Made by a program: the position numbers and the translations under genes. From Sphingomonas aliaeris (lineage in GTDB: Bacteria > Pseudomonadota > Alphaproteobacteria > Sphingomonadales > Sphingomonadaceae): a stretch of DNA of 64,000 bases. Under the pieces are notes generated by a model, which worked only from the letters and a program-made list of their open reading frames with translations, ran no database searches and had not been told where the DNA came from. This document shows, piece after piece, positions 57,858-64,000 of this stretch (position 1 is its first letter; every line of letters begins with the position of its first letter). Location: positions 3,655,001 to 3,719,000 of the forward strand of contig NZ_CP061035.1 of NCBI RefSeq assembly GCF_016743815.1, written 5' to 3'.

Positions 57858-58946
57858 TCAGGCGTCCTGCGTTTCCAGCGCGGGATAGTCGGTATAGCCT
57901 TCCGGCCCCTGGCTATACATGGTTGCCGGGTTCATCGGATTGAGCGGGGCGCCCGCCTTCAACCGCGCCGGAAGATCCGGATTGGCGAGGAAGGTGCGGC
58001 CGAACGAGACCGCGTCCGCGGTGCCGGCATCGATCACCGCCTGCGCTTCTTCCGCCGTGACATAGTCGGAATTGAGGATGAGCGGCCCCTTGAACACCTT
58101 GCGGATTTCGGGCGACAGCTTCGGCACATCGGTGCGGCCGAACGTGCCCTCGGGTCCCGGCTCGCGCAGTTCGAGGAAGGAGATGCCGATCTCGTCCAGC
58201 GCCTTTGCCGCGGCGGTGAACAAAGGTGCGGGATCGCTGTCGTTCACGCCTTGCGAATCGCCGTTGGGCGACAGGCGGATCGAGGTGCGATCCTTGCCGG
58301 CGACGGAGACGACGCGTTCGACCACTTCGACCATCAGGCGGATGCGGTTCTCGACCGAGCCGCCATATTGGTCGTCACGGAAATTGGCGTTGTCGCGCAG
58401 GAATTCGTCGATCAGATAGCCGTTGGCGCCATGTACCTGCACGCCGTCGAACCCGGCGGCGAGCGCGTTGCGGGTGGCGCGTTCGTAATCGTCAAGCAAA
58501 GCGGGAATTTCGTCGAGCGACAGCGGGCGTGCGGTCTCGAACGGCTTCTTCCCTTCATAGGTGTGCGCCTGGCCGTCGGTCGCGGTGGCGGAGGAAGAGA
58601 CGGGCTGTTCGCCGGTGACGCTGGAATGCACCTGACGCCCCATATGCCACAATTGCGCGACGATCCGGCCGCCGGCATCGTGCACCGCCTTGGTGATCGG
58701 CTTCCACTTTTCGACCTGTTCGTCGCTCCACAGGCCGGGGGCGAACGGCCAGCCGAGACCCTGGCGGCTGATCCCGGTCGCTTCCGAGATGATCAGGCCG
58801 GCCGAGGCGCGCTGGCGGTAATATTCGATCATGATCTCGGTCGGCACGTGATCCTTCGTACCGCGGCCGCGCGTCAGCGGCGCCATGATGACGCGGTTCG
58901 GGGCGGAAATCGCGCCCAGCTGGATGGGATCGAACAAACTGGGCAA
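57858..58946 (-). CDS. Old Yellow Enzyme family NADH:flavin oxidoreductase
   Basis: 362 residues, TIM barrel with bound FMN. Conserved points: the opening PIQLGAISAPNRVIMAPLTR (20 residues), active-site pair in FDGVQVHGANGYLIDEFL, and late VSFGRTFLANPDLPARL. Reduces activated alkenes or nitro compounds with NAD(P)H. Start ATG 58946. Divergent from the DMT transporter gene with about 85 bp between. Confidence 0.93.
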   Translation of the reverse strand: MPSLFDPIQLGAISAPNRVIMAPLTRGRGTKDHVPTEIMIEYYRQRASAGLIISEATGISRQGLGWPFAPGLWSDEQVEKWKPITKAVHDAGGRIVAQLWHMGRQVHSSVTGEQPVSSSATATDGQAHTYEGKKPFETARPLSLDEIPALLDDYERATRNALAAGFDGVQVHGANGYLIDEFLRDNANFRDDQYGGSVENRIRLMVEVVERVVSVAGKDRTSIRLSPNGDSQGVNDSDPAPLFTAAAKALDEIGISFLELREPGPEGTFGRTDVPKLSPEIRKVFKGPLILNSDYVTAEEAQAVIDAGTADAVSFGRTFLANPDLPARLKAGAPLNPMNPATMYSQGPEGYTDYPALETQDA

Positions 58947-59031
58947 ATCACGTTTCCTTTTGCTACCTGACGGATCGCAGATAGGACGCTACAGCGCCGC
59001 ATGCATCCCGCCGACCCCAAGAAAATCTAAC

Positions 59032-59945
59032 ATGCCGCAAACCGGACGCGCATCGACTGGCCCCCACCCGCTCGCCTTTCTCGCGTTGATCGGCGCGAAC
59101 GTCGCGCTGGCGTTCGGGCCATGGTTCGTCCGGCTGGCGGATACCGGGCCGGTCGCGGCGGGATTCTGGCGCGTGACGCTGGCGGTGCCGTTGCTGCTGG
59201 CGATGTCGCTGGGCTGCGGATGGCGCCCCGTGCGGCTGGGCAAGACGGTGTGGATATTGATTGCGGTGGCGGGCGTCAGCTTCGCCGCGGATCTGGCAAG
59301 CTGGCATCTGGGGATCCTGCGCACGACGCTGGCGAACGCGACGTTGTTCGGCAATTCGGCGACGTTGATCTTCCCGCTCTACGGTTTCCTGATCGCGCGC
59401 GCGTGGCCGAGCCGGACGCAGGGGCTGGCGCTGGTGCTGGCGGCGATCGGCGCGGCGTTGCTGATGGGGCAGTCGTACAGCCTGAACCCGCGCAACCTGG
59501 TCGGCGACCTGCTGTGCCTGTTCGCGGGCATCCTCTACACATTGTATTTCATCGGCATGGCGCGGGTGCGCGACACGATGGCCCCCTGCCCGCGCTGACG
59601 CTGTCGAGCATCGCGGGGATCGTGCCCTTGCTGATCTTCGCGCTGGCGCTGGGCGAAAAGGTGATGCCGGACCATTGGACGCCGCTGATCAGGCTTGCGC
59701 TGTGCAGCCAAGTGATCGGTCAGGGGTTGATGATCTATGCGCTGGGGCAATTCTCTCCGCTGGTCGTGGGCCTGGCACTGCTGACGCAGCCGGTGGTGGC
59801 GGCGGCGATCGGGTGGAGCGTGTATGGCGAGCGGCTGGGCATGGCCGACGTGATCGGGGTGGTACTGGTCGCGGTGGCCTTGGTGCTGGTGCGGCGACCG
59901 GCTAAGACAGAATCGAGGAGCGAGCGCGATGACCGACCTGCCTGA
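59032..59945 (+). pseudogene. DMT superfamily transporter, frameshifted in a C-run
   Basis: Ten predicted helices in two EamA repeats: LAFLALIGANVALAFGPWF to GDLLCLFAGILYTLYFIGMA, then IPLLIFALALGE-like to VALVLVRRPAKTES. The frame breaks in the C5 run at 59584-59588 (GATGGCCCCCTGCCC). One additional C gives DTMAPLPALTLSSIAG and a continuous 304-residue EamA transporter. Total span 914 nt, one base short of 305 codons. A drug or metabolite exporter by family; the real gene is probably intact. Confidence 0.85.
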
Positions 59946-60591
59946 CGATCCCACGCTGGACGAGATCCGCGCCGCGATGGCGCCGGTGGTGGCGAGCAAT
60001 GCCGCATTCGACGGCTGGGGCGACGAGGCGCGGGATGCGAGTGCGGACGCGCTGGGCATCGACCGCGACGTCGCGATGCTGGCGTTTCCGGGCGGCGCGG
60101 TCGAGATGATCGCGGCGTGGTTCGCCCATATCGATGCGGAAATGCTGGCGCTGCTGCCGCCCGAAACGCTGGGGGCGATGAAGATTCGCGAGCGGATCAC
60201 CGCGTTGGTCGAGGCGCGGCTGACGGCGGTCGCACCGGACCGGGAGGCGCTGCGGCGCGCGCTGGCGATCCTGGCCATGCCGCAGAATCTGGCGCGCGCG
60301 GCGAAACTCGGCTGGCATGCCGCCGACGTGATGTGGCGCGCGGCGGGCGACACGGCGACGGATTACAATCACTATACGAAGCGCACGATCCTGGCTGGCG
60401 TCTATGCCGCGACGGTGACGGTGTTCCTGGACGATGACAGCGAAGGTCACGCCGATACGCGCGCATTCCTGGCGCGGCGGATCGACGGGATCATGCGGTT
60501 CGAGAAGGCGAAGGCGGGTTTCCTCGCGCGCGGGCAGCACCGCCCGAGCCTGTCGCGCTTCGTCGGACGGCTGCGCTATCCGGCGGTCTGA
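59929..60591 (+). CDS. COQ9 family protein
   Basis: 220 residues of mostly helices, with the COQ9 C-terminal lipid-binding domain (RAAKLGWHAADVMWRAAGDT, YTKRTILAGVYAATVTVF). COQ9 assists ubiquinone hydroxylation in eukaryotes; bacterial relatives occur only in alphaproteobacteria and are thought to act in ubiquinone synthesis. Its start overlaps the end of the transporter gene by 17 bases. Confidence 0.88.
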   Translation: MTDLPDDPTLDEIRAAMAPVVASNAAFDGWGDEARDASADALGIDRDVAMLAFPGGAVEMIAAWFAHIDAEMLALLPPETLGAMKIRERITALVEARLTAVAPDREALRRALAILAMPQNLARAAKLGWHAADVMWRAAGDTATDYNHYTKRTILAGVYAATVTVFLDDDSEGHADTRAFLARRIDGIMRFEKAKAGFLARGQHRPSLSRFVGRLRYPAV

Positions 60592-60615
60592 CTAATTCGC
60601 TGGCATCGCCGGCCA

Positions 60616-60634
60616 GTTATTGATAATCAGTCGC
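60616..60634 (+). promoter_or_regulatory. Fur-box-like site before feoA
   Basis: GTTATTGATAATCAGTCGC matches 14 of 19 positions of the classic Fur box GATAATGATAATCATTATC. It lies just before the feoA ATG (60638), where a repressor would block translation or transcription. Confidence 0.6.
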
Positions 60635-60637
60635 ATC

Positions 60638-60934
60638 ATGAATGCGACCGCCACCCGTGCGATTCCCCTCAGCCTCGAAAAGCTTCCGCGGCGCCAGCAG
60701 GCGACCGTGGCAGCGATCGACTGGCAGGGATTGAGCGTGCCCGAGGCGCGGCGATTGCGCGAACTGGGCTTCGACGAGGGTGTCGATGTCGAGGTGTTGC
60801 ATAAATCGGTGTTCGGCAGCGGCCCGATCGCATGTCGCATCGGACGCATGACGATCGCGCTGCGCCGCACCGTCGCCGCCGCGATCCAGGTTTCCCCCGT
60901 TCCCGTCTCGCCCGCGTCCCGACCACTGGCATGA
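60638..60934 (+). CDS. feoA: Ferrous iron transport protein A
   Basis: 98 residues with an SH3-like FeoA core: VPEARRLRELGFDEGVDVEV, then FGSGPIACRIGRMTIALRR. The N-terminal 25 residues are extra. FeoA is a small cytoplasmic partner of FeoB. Overlaps feoB by 4 bases (ATGA at 60931). Confidence 0.9.
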   Translation: MNATATRAIPLSLEKLPRRQQATVAAIDWQGLSVPEARRLRELGFDEGVDVEVLHKSVFGSGPIACRIGRMTIALRRTVAAAIQVSPVPVSPASRPLA

Positions 60935-62790
60935 CCACCCTGCCGCTGGTGGCGCTGGTCGGCAATCCCAATGCCGGCAAGAGCGCGCTGTTCAACGCGC
61001 TGACTGGTGCGCGGCAGAAGGTCGGCAATTATCCGGGCGTGACGGTGGAGCGGCATTCGGGCCGGCTGGCGCTGGACGATGGCCGGCCGATCGAGCTGGT
61101 CGACCTGCCCGGCGCGTATAGCCTGGACCCGAGCAGCCCGGACGAGCGCGTGACGCGCGACGTGATGATGGGCCGGCAGGAGGGCGAGCGATTGCCCGAC
61201 GCGATCGTCATCGTCGTGGATGCGTCCAACCTGGACAATCATCTTCGCTTCGCGTTGCAATTGATCTCGCTCGGCTTGCCGGTGGTGGTGGCGCTGAACA
61301 TGATCGACCTGGCGGAGCGCGACGGGCTGACGCTGGATGCCGCGGTGCTGGAGCGCGAGCTTGGCGTGCCGGTGGTGCCGACGGTCGCGGTACGGCGGCG
61401 CGGGCTGGACGAATTGAAGGCGCGCATGTCGAGCACGATCGGCAGCGGCGCGGTGCGGCGGCTGCGCCCGAACGAGGGGCATGTCGACGAGGATATCGTG
61501 ACACTGCAACGCCGGGCGCGCGCGCTGTCGGTGAAGGCGACGGTGTCGGAGACGACCGGTCGGCGCTGGACACACCTGCTGGATGCGGTCGCCTTGCACC
61601 CGGTGAGCGGGCCAATCCTGCTGCTCGGACTGTTGTTCGTGATGTTCCAGGCGGTGTTCGCCTGGTCGCAGGCGCCGATCGGATGGATCGAAAGCGGCTT
61701 CGCCCTGCTGACGGAGGGGGTGAACGGCGCGCTGCCGGACGGATTCGTACGGTCGTTCGTGGCCGACGGGCTGATCGCGGGCGTGGGCGCGGTGGTGGTT
61801 TTCCTGCCGCAGATCCTGATCCTGTTCACCTTCATCCTGGTGCTGGAGGCGAGCGGGTACATGGTTCGCGCGGCGTTCATGATGGACCGGCTGATGGCGG
61901 GCGTCGGCCTGTCGGGGCGCGCATTCATTCCGTTGCTGTCGAGCTTCGCCTGCGCAGTGCCCGGAATCATGGCGACCCGGTCGATCGACGACGAGAAGGA
62001 CCGGCTGACGACGATCCTGATCGCGCCGCTGATGACATGTTCGGCGCGGCTTCCGGTCTATACGCTGATCATCGGCGCGCTGATCCCGAACCGCGAGGTG
62101 CTGCCGCTGGTCGGGCTGCAGGGGCTGGTGATGTTCGGGCTGTACGTGCTGGGCGTCGTCTCCGCCTATATCGCCGCACTGGTTCTGCGCCGCACGGTGA
62201 CGGCGGGGCCGTCCTCCGGATTCATGATGGAGATGCCGAAATATCAGTGGCCGCGGCTGGGCGACGTCGCGATCGGGCTGTGGAGCCGTGCGGTCATCTT
62301 CCTGAAGCGCGCGGGCACGACGATCGCTGCGACGGTCGCCTTGCTGTGGGTCTTGGCGAGCTATCCCGTCGCGCCCGAGGGGCAGCGGCAGAGCGAATAT
62401 TCGATCGCGGGGCGCATCGCGAGCGGGATCGAAATCGTCGTCAAGCCTATCGGGTTCAATCACGACATCGCGCTGTCGCTGCTGCCCGCAATGGCCGCGC
62501 GCGAGGCGGCGGTCGGCGCGATGGCGACGGTCTATGCGATCGACAATCCCGACGAACCGGCGGGGGAAGGCCGGCTGGCGGAAAGCCTGCGCGGACGGTG
62601 GAGCCTTCCGACCGCACTGGCGTTCCTGATGTGGTTCGTTTTCGCGCCGCAATGCATCTCCACCATCGCCGTCACGAAACGGGAAACCAATGGCTGGCGA
62701 TGGCCGATGTTCATGGTGGGATACCTGTTCGCGCTGGCATATATCGCGGCCGGGGCTACATACTGGGCCGCGACAGCAATAGGTTTGTAG
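60931..62790 (+). CDS. feoB: Ferrous iron transport protein B
   Basis: 619 residues. GTPase domain: [16 protein letters not shown] (G1), [19 protein letters not shown] (G3), [12 protein letters not shown] (G4). Then membrane gates [20 protein letters not shown] and [15 protein letters not shown] and about eight helices. Imports ferrous iron. The soluble helical spacer is short for the family. Start ATG 60931. Fur-like site upstream of feoA suggests iron repression. Confidence 0.95.
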   Translation: MTTLPLVALVGNPNAGKSALFNALTGARQKVGNYPGVTVERHSGRLALDDGRPIELVDLPGAYSLDPSSPDERVTRDVMMGRQEGERLPDAIVIVVDASNLDNHLRFALQLISLGLPVVVALNMIDLAERDGLTLDAAVLERELGVPVVPTVAVRRRGLDELKARMSSTIGSGAVRRLRPNEGHVDEDIVTLQRRARALSVKATVSETTGRRWTHLLDAVALHPVSGPILLLGLLFVMFQAVFAWSQAPIGWIESGFALLTEGVNGALPDGFVRSFVADGLIAGVGAVVVFLPQILILFTFILVLEASGYMVRAAFMMDRLMAGVGLSGRAFIPLLSSFACAVPGIMATRSIDDEKDRLTTILIAPLMTCSARLPVYTLIIGALIPNREVLPLVGLQGLVMFGLYVLGVVSAYIAALVLRRTVTAGPSSGFMMEMPKYQWPRLGDVAIGLWSRAVIFLKRAGTTIAATVALLWVLASYPVAPEGQRQSEYSIAGRIASGIEIVVKPIGFNHDIALSLLPAMAAREAAVGAMATVYAIDNPDEPAGEGRLAESLRGRWSLPTALAFLMWFVFAPQCISTIAVTKRETNGWRWPMFMVGYLFALAYIAAGATYWAATAIGL

Positions 62791-62801
62791 GAAACAGGAA
62801 T

Positions 62802-63356
62802 ATGGCGGGAAGCGTCAACAAGGTCATTCTCGTCGGCAATCTCGGCCGCGATCCGGAAAGCCGCAGCTTCCAGAATGGCGGCAAGGTGGTGGAACTGCGC
62901 ATCGCCACGTCCGAAAGCTGGAAGGACCGCAATTCGGGCGAGCGCAAGGAGAAGACCGAGTGGCACACCGTCAAGGTGTTCAACGAGGGGCTGGCCAATG
63001 TCGCCGAACGCTATCTGCGCAAGGGCAGCAAGGTCTATATCGAGGGCGCGCTGACGACGCGTAAGTGGCAGGACCCGCAGGGGCAGGACCGCTATTCGAC
63101 CGAAATCGTGCTGCAGGGATTCAATTCCGTGCTGACGATGCTGGACGGCGCCGGTGGTCAGGGCGGCGGCGGTGGCGCTGGTGGCGGCGGCAGCCGTGAC
63201 GATTTCGGCGGCGGTAACGAATTCGGCGGCGGTTCCGGCGGTGGATCGGGTGGCGGCTATGGCGGCGGCGGCGGTGGTGGCCGGAGCAACGCGCCGGCCG
63301 GTGGCGGCAGCCGCAGCAGCTTCGCCGACGACCTTGACGACGACGTACCGTTTTGA
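62802..63356 (+). CDS. ssb: Single-stranded DNA-binding protein
   Basis: 184 residues. OB-fold: [61 protein letters not shown] long glycine-rich linker (residues 116-170) ends in the acidic tip DDLDDDVPF that recruits repair and replication proteins. The linker is longer and more glycine-rich than in E. coli. Starts 11 bp after feoB. Confidence 0.97.
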   Translation: MAGSVNKVILVGNLGRDPESRSFQNGGKVVELRIATSESWKDRNSGERKEKTEWHTVKVFNEGLANVAERYLRKGSKVYIEGALTTRKWQDPQGQDRYSTEIVLQGFNSVLTMLDGAGGQGGGGGAGGGGSRDDFGGGNEFGGGSGGGSGGGYGGGGGGGRSNAPAGGGSRSSFADDLDDDVPF

Positions 63357-63385
63357 AGGACGACGCCCCGCCTGAACGCGACACG

Positions 63386-64000
63386 ATGACCGATGCCGAA
63401 AACCAGCCGACCGGGCAATCGCCCGGCGATACCCCGCGCGGCTGGCAGCTGGACGAGGCGGCACGCCTGCGCACGGTTGCCGCGCATGACATCGGATCGC
63501 TGCGCGAAAGCGAGGGGCTGAAGCGGCTCACCGATTTCGCCGCCGCGCTGTGCGAGGCGCCGATCGCCCTGGTCAGCCTGGTCGAGGAAACCCGCCAGAC
63601 GTTCCTTGCCCGGACCGGCCTGTGCGACACGGAAACCCCGCGCGAGACGAGCTTCTGCGCGTTCGCGATGCTTGATCGCGACATCATGATCGTGCCGGAT
63701 GCGACGCTTGACTCGCGCTTCGCCGACAATCCCCTGGTTACCGGGGACCCCCACATCCGCTTCTATGCCGGGGCGCCGTTGATCGCCGACGACGGCATGC
63801 CGATGGGATCGCTGTGCATCATCGATACCGTGCCGCGCGCCGGATTGACGCCATTGCAGCAGCAGGGGCTGAGCACGCTGGCGGACGCGGTGATGGCGCG
63901 GTTGCGCGACAGCCGGGATGCCGCCGCATGGCGCGACACGCATAATGCCAATCATCGCGCCCTGACCGAAAGCCACGGCCGGTTCCGCGTGCTGGCGGAT
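63386..64000 (+). CDS. GAF-domain sensor protein, incomplete at right edge
   Basis: At least 205 residues, open to the window end. After a variable N-terminus, a GAF domain (about residues 45-175: FAAALCEAPIALVSLVEETR, ETSFCAFAMLDRDIMIVPDA, FYAGAPLIADDGMPMGSLC) is followed by RFRVLAD, which looks like the opening of a PAS domain. Similar proteins in sphingomonads continue as histidine kinases of the HWE type or as GGDEF/EAL proteins, but neither is visible. Start ATG 63386, with an alternative TTG overlapping the ssb stop. No membrane segment, so a cytoplasmic sensor. Confidence 0.8.
   Translation, partial: MTDAENQPTGQSPGDTPRGWQLDEAARLRTVAAHDIGSLRESEGLKRLTDFAAALCEAPIALVSLVEETRQTFLARTGLCDTETPRETSFCAFAMLDRDIMIVPDATLDSRFADNPLVTGDPHIRFYAGAPLIADDGMPMGSLCIIDTVPRAGLTPLQQQGLSTLADAVMARLRDSRDAAAWRDTHNANHRALTESHGRFRVLAD

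Noticed and set aside
60592..62652. 686-aa minus-strand frame opposite feoAB
   Set aside because: Shadow of feoB; composition unlike any protein.

Overview
The window is high-GC chromosomal DNA from an alphaproteobacterium, most likely a Sphingomonas or close relative. The evidence is the gene content and order: DUF3572-divK-rpmG, lptC-lptA-lptB-rpoN, rpmF-plsX-fabH-ihfA-merR, sucC next to etfBA, ribD-ribE-ribH, a class I lysyl-tRNA synthetase, a crtZ-type carotenoid hydroxylase, and dense short palindromic repeats of the kind found in sphingomonads. I see no rRNA, tRNA, CRISPR array, prophage or replication origin. One IS30-family insertion sequence is present.

Layout. 0-9.7 kb: cell-cycle regulator divK, ribosomal L33, a GDT1-like membrane protein, Dps, a metallophosphoesterase, an ATP-dependent DNA ligase, secreted hypotheticals, a thioredoxin-like protein, a small secreted protein preceded by two decayed copies of its 5' end, a glycine-rich protein with two cold-shock domains, and TerC. 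9.7-16 kb: an RNase D-like exonuclease leading into the Lpt export genes and rpoN, then a secreted HExxH/TPR protein. 16-26.5 kb: the exonuclease, DEXH helicase and endonuclease PdeM of the ligase-associated DNA repair set, interrupted by an IS30 element, an aspartyl protease, an M20 peptidase and kup. 26.5-35 kb: periplasmic MsrA, aspartate aminotransferase, a PabB-PabC fusion, and the phospholipid/fatty-acid/IHF operon. 35-51 kb: a phosphohistidine phosphatase, a DinG-like helicase, lysK, nhaA, a deacetylase, etfAB, sucC, crtZ, prs and gltX. 51-64 kb: TonB, riboflavin genes, a P450, an Old Yellow Enzyme, COQ9, feoAB with a Fur-like site, ssb, and the start of a GAF-domain sensor protein cut by the window end.

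Three observations stand out. First, all four genes of the ligase-associated DNA repair set (ligase, exonuclease, helicase, PdeM) lie within 23 kb but are dispersed among housekeeping genes and on both strands. Second, five conserved genes (divK start, rpmG, rpoN, kup, a DMT transporter) each carry a single-base indel, four of them in mononucleotide runs and rpmG in a short AG/GA-rich stretch; this looks more like sequencing error than gene death. Third, intergenic DNA is rich in inverted REP doublets. One doublet is split by the IS30 element, and another REP end has expanded into a 21-bp tandem array.
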